Positions 1-8,602 of a stretch of DNA of 13,944 bases are shown piece by piece. Location: assembly GCA_027596035.1 (NCBI GenBank), contig JADGJA010000614.1:1-13944 (forward strand), read 5' to 3'. The translations under genes were made by a program, and so were the position numbers. Source of the DNA: Thoreauomyces humboldtii (Eukaryota > Chytridiomycota > Chytridiomycetes > Spizellomycetales > Powellomycetaceae). How positions within the stretch are numbered: position 1 is the first letter of the stretch; the number at the start of each line of letters is the position of its first letter. A model generated the notes under the pieces. That model saw only the letters and a list, made by a program, of their open reading frames with translations, searched no databases and was not told where the DNA came from.

Positions 1-102
1 GGCAGAGGCAGAATACCTCCGGGGTAGTTAGCGCTACTCTACACTTACTTTGGTCATCCGGTAAACGGCAAATGTATCTAGCCTCGCCTCTTGCGAGATG
101 TG

Positions 103-154
103 CTTTTGCATGGAACGTGCTCCTTTGCATGGAGTGTCGCGGTCATGCCATGGA
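103..154 (+). repeat. CATGGA repeat array upstream of EFL
   Basis: TTTGCATGGA occurs at 105-114 and again at 124-133, and the CATGGA core returns at 149-154. The cores start at 109, 128 and 149, so spacing is 19 and 21 bp, about two helical turns each. The copies sit on the same strand about 440-480 bp upstream of the EFL start codon. They could be a cluster of activator sites, but no factor is assigned. Confidence 0.45.
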
Positions 155-219
155 CGTCCCTCCGCCCATCACCATTTTCTAAATCAAAACAAAGTTAGGG
201 AGCTGAAAACGCCCGCGGT

Positions 220-236
220 CTAATCAAATTGATTAG
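220..236. repeat. 17-bp palindrome in the EFL promoter
   Basis: CTAATCAA (220-227) and TTGATTAG (229-236) are perfect inverted 8-mers around a single A. The TAATCA/TGATTA halves resemble homeodomain half-sites, so this could bind a homodimer. That reading is inference from motif shape alone. It lies about 200 bp upstream of the predicted 5'UTR intron. Confidence 0.5.
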
Positions 237-432
237 GAGAAGTGGAAGCAAAAAGAAAGAGGGGCGGGGGAAAGGCTTTCTTTCTCAATTGAGTTTCAGG
301 TGGTGACGCTAAGCCACCGACCAGCCAAAACTTTTTTTCTTCTTTCCCCCCCTCCTCCTTTGCCTCCGGTTGCCCTCCGAGCGTCAGAATGGAGAGTGAA
401 ACTTTTTTTTCTTCTTCTTTCTTCTTCCTTCG

Positions 433-558
433 GTGAGTGTGTGGGACAGCCCTGGAGAGGGAGAGAGAGAGAGAGCGGAGGTGGTGCTGCTGCTCTGATA
501 AAAGGGGAGAGCCCCTGGTCGTCGCCCCGGCCGCCCCCCCCCTTACGCTCTTTTGCAG
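433..558 (+). other. Predicted 5'UTR intron of the EFL gene
   Basis: A consensus gtgagt donor at 433 and a pyrimidine-rich ttttgcag acceptor ending at 558 bound a 126-nt intron just upstream of the EFL ATG at 590. A CTTAC branch-like motif lies at about 542-546. It contains a GA microsatellite (about 456-475) and an ATG at 437 that is in frame with EFL. Removing the intron removes that ATG and leaves a clean leader. Leader introns are common in elongation factor genes. Confidence 0.75.
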
Positions 559-589
559 AATACACCCCATTTCGCAAAACAACTTCAAC

Positions 590-2194
590 ATGTCCACCGA
601 AGACAAGCCCCACCTGTCCATCGTGATCTGCGGACACGTCGACTCTGGAAAGTCGACCACCACCGGTCGTCTCCTCTTCGAGCTCGGAGGTATCCCCGAG
701 CGTGAGATGGACAAGCTCCGTCAGGAGGCAGAGCACCTCGGCAAGTCCTCGTTCGCCTTCGCCTTCTACATGGACAGGCAGAAGGAGGAGCGTGCCCGCG
801 GTGTCACCATCGCCTGCACCACCAAGGAGTTCTTCACCGACAAGTACCACTACACCGTCATCGACGCCCCCGGTCACAGGGATTTCATCAAGAACATGAT
901 CTCTGGAGCTGTAAGTGTGGAGGCGAATGTCGAGATTCCAGAGATCTCCGTTTTTCTTTCTTTTTCTTCCTCCTTCCTCTTTGTTTCTGTTGCTTACTTT
1001 CATTACCTCTCTCCCTGTTCCTCTTCCGTCCGTTAGGCCCAGGCCGATGTTGGTCTCCTCATGGTCCCCGCCGACGGTAACTTCACCACCGCCATCCAGA
1101 AGGGTGACCACAAGGCCGGAGAGATCCAGGGACAGACCCGTCAGCACGCCCGTCTCCTCAACCTGCTCGGCGTCAAGCAGCTCGTCGTCGGTGTCAACAA
1201 GATGGACTCTGACCCCGCCGGCCCCTACAAGAAGGAGCGTTACGACGAGATCGCCAACGAGATGCGCTCCATGTTGGTCCGCACCGGATGGAAGAAGGAC
1301 TTCGTCACCGGAAACGTTCCCGTCATCCCCATCTCCGGATGGCAGGGAGACAACCTCCTCAAGAAGTCGACCAACATGGCCTGGTACTCTGGACAGGACG
1401 TTGCCACCCAGTCCGGCAAGAAGGTCCACGTCCACACCCTCCTCGACGCCCTCAACGACTTCGCTGAGATGCCCGAGCGCAAGAACGACGCCCCCATGCG
1501 CGTCCCCATCTCCGGCATCTACAAGATCAAGGGTGTTGGAGATGTCCTCGCTGGACGTGTCGAGCAGGGCGCCGTCATCCCCAACAAGGATGTCATCTTC
1601 GTCCCCACCCACACCGCCGCCAACGCGTGCGCCGGAAAGGTCTTCACCGTTGAGATGCACCGTGAGTTTCACTCTTTACTTGCATGCCTTCTCGGATCCA
1701 TTGTTCGCTGACCCATCCTCTGTCCTCGTGCGTTTCTAGACAAGAAGATCGAGAAGGGCCAGGCCGGCGACAACATCGGCATGAACATCAAGGGTCTCGA
1801 CAAGAACAACATGCCCCGCGCCGGCGACATCATGATCTACAAGGACGACAAGTCCCTGAAGCCCGTAAAGTCGTTTGTCGCGCAGGTGCAGACCCTCGAC
1901 ATCCCCGGAGAGGTCAAGCCCGGATACTCGCCCATCGGATTCGTCCGATGCGGACGTTCCGCGTGCCGCCTGAAGGCCATCAACTGGAAGATGGGCAAGG
2001 AGACAGGCATGAAGAAGCTCGAGGCCGCCCACTCGCTCAAGGCCAACGAGGCCGCCGAGATCGTGATGGAGCCCATCCAGCCCATCGTCGTCGACTCGTT
2101 CAAGAACTGCGAGGGTCTCTCCCGCATCGCCTTCCTCGACGGAAACTCGGCCGTCATGCTCGGAAAGGTCGTCTCCGTCGAGTTCAAGGAATAG
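590..2194 (+). CDS. EFL: EFL, elongation factor 1-alpha-like translation GTPase
   Basis: This is a 466-aa translation GTPase in three coding exons, 590-910, 1037-1661 and 1740-2194; introns 911-1036 and 1662-1739 have consensus gtaagt/gtgagt donors and TAG acceptors. EFL is thought to replace EF-1alpha, delivering aminoacyl-tRNA to the ribosomal A site with GTP hydrolysis in the cytosol. G motifs are intact: GHVDSGKST at 15-23, DAPGH at 92-96, NKMD at 161-164, SGW at 207-209. Diagnostic EFL stretches differ from EF-1alpha: [54 protein letters not shown]. Domains II and III follow and the protein is full length, ending in EFKE. The start at 590 follows a CAACATG context and matches the family N-terminus. 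Codons are strongly biased to C/G endings, as expected for a very highly expressed gene. Whether the genome also has EF-1alpha cannot be seen here. Confidence 0.96.
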
Positions 2195-2432
2195 AGGAAG
2201 AAAAGGAGCTGCCATCCGCTGCTAATCTTAAAAAAAAACCCTTTTCCCTCTTTACTAAAACCCACCTCCTCTCTGTTTGCTCCCTCTCTCTCTCTTTTTC
2301 TTTTTCCGCCCCCCCATGGTCGCTCATGCATTTTGAATATACTCGTTTTTTTTTGTTGACAAACGCAGCGACACGTGGTCCGTTCCGCGTCGTTGGTAGA
2401 ATCACGAAAGTAGGAAGCTTCACCTTGGTCGG

Positions 2433-2456
2433 GCGCTATACGTAGCGCTATACGTG
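2433..2456. repeat. 12-bp tandem repeat with embedded hairpin
   Basis: GCGCTATACGT occurs at 2433-2443 and again at 2445-2455, a 12-bp period. The junction creates the perfect inverted repeat GCGCTA-TACG-TAGCGC at 2433-2448. It lies about 240 bp after the EFL stop and 460 bp before the remodeller ATG. It could be a dimeric protein-binding site or an element at the EFL 3' end. Its function is unknown. Confidence 0.55.
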
Positions 2457-2549
2457 GTACCTTCACACGGAACCACTTGTCGGGTATAGCCATGCATCCC
2501 GCGGGCGACTCCTCAAAAAAGTGAACGGTCGAGCCGGGACACCAACAGG

Positions 2550-2561
2550 AACCCTAACCCT
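2550..2561 (+). promoter_or_regulatory. Two-unit telomere-type box (AACCCT)2
   Basis: Two exact consecutive AACCCT units, the complement of TTAGGG-type telomere repeats, lie about 355 bp upstream of the remodeller ATG. In other fungi such promoter boxes are bound by Tbf1/Teb1-type Myb factors. Use here is inferred from the motif; two units can also arise by chance. Confidence 0.4.
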
Positions 2562-2630
2562 GGAGGCGGACGCCTCCACCACCGACATTGGTTCCCTTTG
2601 TCCCCCTCCGTGTCCGATATCCACCGTCGT

Positions 2631-2669
2631 CTCTCTCCTCGCTCTCGCTCGCTCTCTCTCTTCGTCCTC
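2631..2669 (+). repeat. CT-rich tract in the SNF2-type gene leader
   Basis: An imperfect CT/TCG microsatellite within the probable promoter or leader of the remodeller gene. It could act as a pyrimidine-rich initiator or be neutral simple sequence. Confidence 0.6.
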
Positions 2670-2810
2670 AGTCGCGCTTTCGTGTGCAAAGTGCCAAAGT
2701 GAGCCATCCAGCATCTTCCCTGACTTCTCATCATCAGGAAAATCACCCACAGCATACCCCCACCGGACACGACACAGTACGGACAAGAACCTTCCCAAGG
2801 GACTCACACA

Positions 2811-2826
2811 CTCTCTCTCTCTCTCT
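2811..2826 (+). repeat. (CT)8 microsatellite
   Basis: An uninterrupted run of eight CT units about 90 bp upstream of the remodeller ATG. It is probably length-variable between isolates. Confidence 0.7.
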
Positions 2827-2915
2827 GTCGCTCCGCGAACGTCAATCCATCTCGCTTCCCTGCGCCAGCATCCCTTCTGCCCTCCTCCTCCTCTCCGCTT
2901 CTCGTCTCGCTCGGA

Positions 2916-5900
2916 ATGTACCCTGCCCAGGGTGGTGGGAACGGGACCCCCGTCCAAGGTCACAACAATCCTGCCAACCCTCCTCCTCTTCCCGTCGACA
3001 CTTCGGCCGTTCCTGCTGCTGGTACCAACCCAGTAACCCCCGTCTCTCCCGCAATCCCTCAGCAACCCATCCACCAGCAATCCGGATTTGAACCTCAACA
3101 GCCCACGCAGCAGCCACAACAACCTCAGAATGTCATCACCAATCCTGCGCTCATCCAGCAGCAGCAGCAGCAGCAGCAGCAGTTCAATCAGCAACAGCTC
3201 CTGCAACAACAACAACAACGCCTTCGCTTGGCCCAGGCCTCTCAGTTGCAGCAGCAACAACAACGCTTGTCGCAGCAACAGCCAGGTTCTTATCAGCAGC
3301 AGCAGCAACCGCTCGCTCAACCTCAGCAACCACCTCAACAGCACCCGCACCAGCCGCAGCAGGCCCCCATCGCAATGCACGCTCACCTGAACGACCTCGT
3401 CGCCGTAAGCTATACCTGACCACGAGGAGGAGTTTCTCGTCCATGTGCAAAAACCCAACTGAATCTCCCCCCTTCCCTTGCAACTAGGACGCGAAACTGC
3501 GCAAGGAGCGTGGATCCACGGAGGAGAACGATCCAGAGTTTGCGAGGATCATCAGGCTTCTCCGCGAGCAGCACTCCAGAGCGGTCCCGCAACGACCTTC
3601 AGCCGTCGGGCCCCAGCAGGTCGGCCAACCGCTCGCGCAGTCAGTACCGCAAGGGCTTTCGCAGCAAGCCCTTCCCAACATGAACCTGGTCCAGGCCCAG
3701 GTCCAGGCTCAGGCTCAGGCTCAGGCTCAGGCCCAAGCCCAGGTCCAAGCTCAAGGACTGGCGACCCATCCCGCTGCCACGATCGGCCCCTCCACCGGAC
3801 CCTTCACGACCGAGCAGTTGAATGCTCTGCGTCACCAGATTCAGGTCTTCAAACTCATCCAGAGCAACAAACCCGTGCCAGAGCTGCAACGGTTGACAGT
3901 GTTCGACGTCGAGAACCTGCGACCACCTCCACCGCAGCCCGAGATCCCTGCCATCCCAGGAAAGATCATCGAACTGGTTCACAAAGCGCCCTCGGCACCC
4001 CGAACGCCACCCGTTCCGCAGGTGCAACGACAGGTGGCGAAACGTTTCGAGATGGGTCCCCTCTCGACACCCCACTCGCTTCTGCCGAAGAAGGTCACCA
4101 TGTCGGATCTGGATCAGCGCGTCATCATCCCGGCCGGAACGCCGACTGGCATCGACCCGCACGCATTGCTGGAGGAGAGGGATCGCCAGATCAAGGCGAG
4201 GATCCTGTACCGGATCGCTGAACTCGAGCAGCTTCCGAGCAACATCACGAACGACAATGACGCGAAGCAGCGTGCGCTCGTCGAACTCAAGTCGCTCAAG
4301 CTTCTTCCCCTTCAACGGAAGCTCCGAGGCGAGGTCATCCAGAGTCTTGCGAAATCCACGACCCTCGCGACTTCGGCCAACCGGAATGCGTTCCGCAGGG
4401 TCAAGAAGCAGTCCCTTCGGGAGGCCAAGCAAACGGAGAAGCTGGAAAAGAACCAGCGGTTGGAGCGGGAAAAGCGTGACAAGCAGAAGCACCTCGACTA
4501 CATGACGTCCATCATCCAGCACGGAAAGGAACTCATCGGCTTCCACAAGATGCAGCAAGTGAGGTGTGCCAACCTCGGCAAAGCCATCGGGAGGTTCCAC
4601 GTCAACGCGCAGAAGGAGGAGGAGAGACGGCAGCAACGGGTGTCGCAGGAGCGTCTCAACGCTCTGAAGGCCAACGACGAGGCCGCGTACCTCAAGCTCG
4701 TCGACAAGGCAAAGGACAACCGTATCATCCATCTCCTCAACCAGACCGAGACCTACCTCGGCAGCCTCACCAAGGCCATGTCGGACCAGAAGGCGTCCGT
4801 CATCGAGCACGACGTGCCCGAGGCCGACTCCCCCACCACGCCCGTCGTCCCCGGCCCCGAGCGCGGCGAGGACGAGGCTCAGCACGACTACTACGCCACG
4901 GCTCACAAGATCTCGGAGACGGTCACGGAGCAACCCGAGCTGTTGGTCGGCGGCAAGCTCAAGGACTACCAGATAAAGGGTCTGCAGTGGATGGTGTCCC
5001 TGTACAACAACAGGCTGAACGGCATCCTCGCCGACGAGATGGGACTCGGGAAGACCATCCAGACCATCTCCCTCATCACCCACCTGATGGAAAAGAAGAA
5101 GCAGATGGGACCCTACCTCGTCATCGTACCCCTGTCCACCATCACCAACTGGGACCTCGAGTTCGAGCGGTGGGCTCCCCGCGTGAACAAGATCGTGTTC
5201 AAGGGAAGTCCCGCGGACCGCAACAGGATGAAGCTGGAGATCAAGGCCGGAAACTTCAACGTGGTCATCACCACGTACGAGTACATCATCCTGGAGAAGG
5301 CCCTCCTCAGCAAGACGAAGTGGGTCTACATGATCATCGACGAGGGACATCGCATGAAGAACGCTACTTCGAAGCTTTCCATTACGTTGGGATCGTACTA
5401 TAGCACGCGATATCGCTTGATTCTGACGGGAACGCCGTTGCAGGTGGAGATTTCGCGCTCGACGTTTCGTTCTCGTCATGCGTCGTATGATCACTGACCG
5501 GCATCTTCTCTTTTTTTGTAGAACAACCTCACGGAACTGTGGGCATTGCTCAATTTCGTGCTTCCCAAGATCTTCAACTCGGTAGAATCTTTCGACGAGT
5601 GGTTCAACCATCCTTTCGCAAAGGAAGGCGGAAAGGAGAACGAGATCAAGCTCAACGAAGAAGAGTCGCTCCTGATCATCCGTGGTCTTCACAAGGTGCT
5701 TCGACCTTTCCTCCTGCGAAGGTTGAAGAAGGACGTCGAGTCGGAACTGCCGGACAAGGTGGAGACGGTCATCAAGTGTCCCATGTCGGCATTGCAGCAT
5801 CGACTGTACGAGCAGATCAGGAACAAGAAGTCGAGCTTCGGGTCGGATGGACAAACGAGGTGAGCCGTTGTTTCCGTTTTTCTCTCTTCTGCGAGAAGGG

Positions 5901-8334
5901 GGGAAAGTCGCAAGAGTTGACACGGGTCGAACCCGTTCGTTCCTTTTTTTTTTTTTGTTTCAGACGGAAGGCGCTCAACAACCTGGTCATGCAGTTCCGA
6001 AAGGTCTGCAACCACCCCTTCGTGTTCGAGGACGTGGAAGCCACCATGAACCCGCACCGTCTCACAGACAATAACCTCTGGCGAGTGGCCGGCAAGTTCG
6101 AACTCCTGGACCGAATCCTGCCAAAGTACAAGGAGACGGGTCATCGCATCCTCATGTTCTTCCAGATGACTCAGGTCATGGACATCATGGAGGATTATCT
6201 GCGTCTCAAGGCTCATCATTACCTGCGTTTGGACGGTGGCACGAAGGCCGAGGATCGGACCACCATGTTGAAGACGTTCAACAGTAAGGACGATCCGCCG
6301 TTCATCTTTTTGCTGAGTACGAGGGCGGGTGGTTTGGGTCTCAACCTCCAGACTGCGGACACGGTCATCATCTTTGATTCGGATTGGTGAGTGGGAGAGA
6401 GAAGGAATATGCTTTACTTGCTGTCGTCGAGACTGCTCAGAACTCAAGATCCCTTTCTGGGAAAATCGCAGGAACCCTCACCAGGATCTTCAAGCGCAGG
6501 ACCGAGCCCATCGAATCGGTCAGACCAAGGAAGTCCGAATCCTCCGACTCATCACTGCCCGATCCGTCGAAGAGACGATCCTCGCACGAGCCCAGTACAA
6601 GCTCGACATGGACGGCAAGGTCATCCAGGCCGGAAAGTTCGACAACAAGACCACGGACCGAGAACGTGACGAGCTCCTCCGATCCCTCTTCGGCGGAGAG
6701 GAAGGGGACGACGACGACGACAAGGACGCCGAGAACGAGGGTCACCTCGAGGACGACGAACTCAACGAGATCATCGCGAGGGACAACGACGAGCTGATCA
6801 AGTTCAACCAGATGGACGCGGTCCGACACGAACAGGAGCTGTTGGAGTGGAGGGCCCTCGGGAACAGAGGGAAGCCGCCTCCCAGGCTCATGCAGGACGA
6901 CGAGTTGCCCGCCATTTACCTCGCCGTCGAGGACGACGAGCTCCCGGAGGCGGAGGCGGAGCTGGGGAGAGGCGCGAGGGTCAGGAAGGACGTCAGGTAC
7001 GACGACGGTCTCAATGACGATCAGTACCTGGCTGCTCTGGACACGGGGGACGTGGAGGGATACATCGAGCGACGACAGGCTCAGAAGAAGCGGAGGGAGG
7101 ATCGAAGGGCCATGCGCGACGGAGACGGGTCCGGATCCGACGACGACGGATCGGATGCCGCCAACGGCAACAATTCCGACGAGGATCAACGACCCGTGGA
7201 AGCGACCAAGACCCCTGCCAGGAAGAGGGGAAGACCGGCCCGGAAGGCCAAGGCGGATACACTCAACGACGACTTTATGGATACCCCCGACGTGGACGAC
7301 GCTCCCACCACCTCCAGGAGAGGCAGGAAGGCACGAGGCGGAAGGGGCGACGATGCTGTCGAGGACACGCCGAGTCAACCGGCGAAGAGATCGAGGAACA
7401 AGCGTAAATTGTTCAACGTGGATCCCGACGAGGTCGACACCCTTCGTCCTGCTCGACGACGAGCCTTGCGACGCATCTTCGAGATGGCTTACAAAGCCGT
7501 CGAGGAGGCTGAGGTCGAGTACGACAACGGGTAAGGGAATGAACCTGGGCACCCGTTTTGTTTCCGACCCTCTCTTCGTGTCTCGCTCACTTCATCCCCC
7601 ATCTGTTTCGTTACGTAAATTGCAGTGCACTCCGCAAAAGAGCAGCGCTCTTCGACCGGGTCGTCCCAAAACACCTCTACCCGGACTACCACAAGATGAT
7701 CAAGACGCCCATCGCCCTCGACGCCATCCAACACCGCATGAACCACACCTACTACAAGTCCGTCGAAGCCTTCCAGCAGGACTTCCACCTCATGTTCTCA
7801 AACGCCATGCTCTACAACCTCGACACGTCCGAGGTCTACGACGACGCGCAGCAGATGAAGGTCGCTCTGGACGCCGTGTTGGACGAACTCGCACCGGGCG
7901 GTCAACCCATCATGATCCCGGAGGACGAGGTCGAACCCGCTCGCGACAACAACAACAACAACAACGACAGGAGAGGATCCACCGTCGGCGTCGTCGCTGC
8001 CGGGAGCAGCGACCTGGACGAACCCGCCACCGCCACCACCGTCGTCTCCTCTTCTTCTGCGAGGACGGGACGGGCGGGACGGAAACGACCGCATGTCGGG
8101 TCCGACGACGACGAGGACGACAAGGAGAGGGAGAGGGAGACGGGGGCGAGGAGATCCACTGCGACCCCGGGTGTCGTCGGATCGACGACCACTGGGAGGA
8201 AGAAGGTCAAGAGGGATCTTCCTGGCATCACCAACCGCGTCGCTTCGTTCCCCAAGATCAGGATGAAGCTGCCGCCCAACAACGGAGAGGGTGGGGGTGG
8301 CGGCGATGGAGAGGACGGAGAGATCTTTGAGTGA
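2916..8334 (+). CDS. snf2: SNF2/STH1 (BRM/BRG1)-type chromatin remodelling ATPase
   Basis: Predicted 1657-aa nuclear ATPase, the motor of a SWI/SNF or RSC-type complex that slides or evicts nucleosomes. Exons are 2916-3404, 3488-5443, 5522-5859, 5964-6386, 6472-7530 and 7626-8334; all five junctions keep frame and restore family motifs (for example TPLQ|NN and DSDW|NPHQD). Domains in order: Q-rich N-terminus (1-260); QLQ (about 268-303); HSA (about 462-532), which binds actin-related proteins; helicase N lobe with DEMGLGKT (679-686), DEGH (781-784) and LTGTPLQNN (809-817); C lobe with [11 protein letters not shown] and QDRAHRIGQ (to about 1086); SnAC coupling region (about 1113-1255); AT-hook KRGRPARK (1320-1327); bromodomain (about 1395-1510) with the acetyl-lysine-binding Asn at 1486. 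No BRK domain is seen, as in fungi. Length fits yeast Snf2 and BRG1. The gtggag donor at 5444 is weak but required by homology. SNF2 versus STH1 orthology cannot be decided here. The ATG follows a long pyrimidine-rich leader. Confidence 0.95.
3156..3182 (+). repeat. (CAG)9 coding microsatellite
   Basis: Nine uninterrupted CAG codons encode a Gln run in exon 1 of the remodeller gene. They sit in a wider CAA/CAG-rich stretch ending at about 3360. Low-complexity Gln activation-like regions are common at the N-termini of these ATPases, and the run is likely to vary in length. Confidence 0.8.
3692..3754 (+). repeat. Gln-Ala dipeptide repeat (CAGGCY hexamers)
   Basis: About ten Gln-Ala/Gln-Val dipeptide units encoded by near-identical CAGGCT/CAGGCC hexamers in exon 2 of the remodeller gene, just before the QLQ domain. 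The near-identical DNA suggests recent expansion by slippage, since synonymous codons have hardly diverged in the centre. Confidence 0.75.
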
Positions 8335-8602
8335 GCGGGGAAGCGTCCGCGGGGGAAAACTTCTTTTCAAGCGCGCTGGTTTGTGTGCGGTCTTTGAACC
8401 ACTCTTTTTTTTACGATGAATTCCCTCCATCATATCCGACCTATTTGACGAGCGTTTTTCTGGCGGCTGCGATCCGTGCGTGGGCTCTATGGCAGTCATT
8501 CTGGTAAGTACAATGATAAAGAACGCACAATATGTAAAAAAAAAGGGGATGTCTAGTACGCCAGAGGAAGAGGGTCCGAGGGGCTCAGGGCATCCCGGGA
8601 AT
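8335..8602. other. Convergent 3' region between SNF2-type and dehydrogenase genes
   Basis: The 268 bp between two convergent stop codons hold no supported gene. A T-run (about 8405-8412) and an A-run (about 8537-8545) could serve mRNA 3'-end formation on the + and - strands respectively. No AATAAA signal is present. The two 3'UTRs may overlap. Confidence 0.55.

Larger units (their letters stand above)
1..432 (+). promoter_or_regulatory. Upstream region and 5' leader of the EFL gene
   Basis: No coding region is supported here; the open frames are shadows of the downstream gene or low-complexity. The region reads as promoter plus first untranslated exon of EFL. It holds a spaced array of CATGGA repeats (103-154), a palindrome (220-236) and pyrimidine tracts at about 331-360 and 401-430, as often seen near transcription starts of highly expressed fungal genes. 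The untranslated exon should end at 432, before the gtgagt donor. No clear TATA box is visible and the transcription start is not fixed by the sequence. Confidence 0.5.
2195..2915 (+). promoter_or_regulatory. EFL 3'UTR and SNF2-type gene promoter/leader
   Basis: This 721-bp stretch holds no supported gene; its open frames are low-complexity. The first part (about 2195-2350) is AT- and pyrimidine-rich with a ttttgaatatact stretch and fits the EFL 3'UTR. The rest carries a 12-bp tandem repeat (2433-2456), a telomere-type box (2550-2561) and two CT tracts (2631-2669 and 2811-2826). These fit the promoter and long 5' leader of the remodeller gene. No TATA box is evident, and no convincing UTR intron was found. 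Confidence 0.5.

Noticed and set aside
437..589. N-terminal extension of EFL from the ATG at 437
   Set aside because: It lies inside a predicted leader intron with strong splice sites and has no counterpart in the family.
296..1672. 458-codon antisense frame over EFL
   Set aside because: Its composition mirrors biased EFL codons and it spans the first coding intron, with no family similarity.
3641..5923. 760-codon open frame antisense to the remodeller gene
   Set aside because: It runs across exons and an intron of a clearly homologous gene, has low-complexity Leu/Val/Arg composition and no recognisable domain. Long antisense frames are expected where codons end in C/G.
6437..7552. 371-codon antisense frame over the C-terminal half of the remodeller gene
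   Set aside because: It is the mirror of acidic and basic low-complexity coding sequence and carries no domain.
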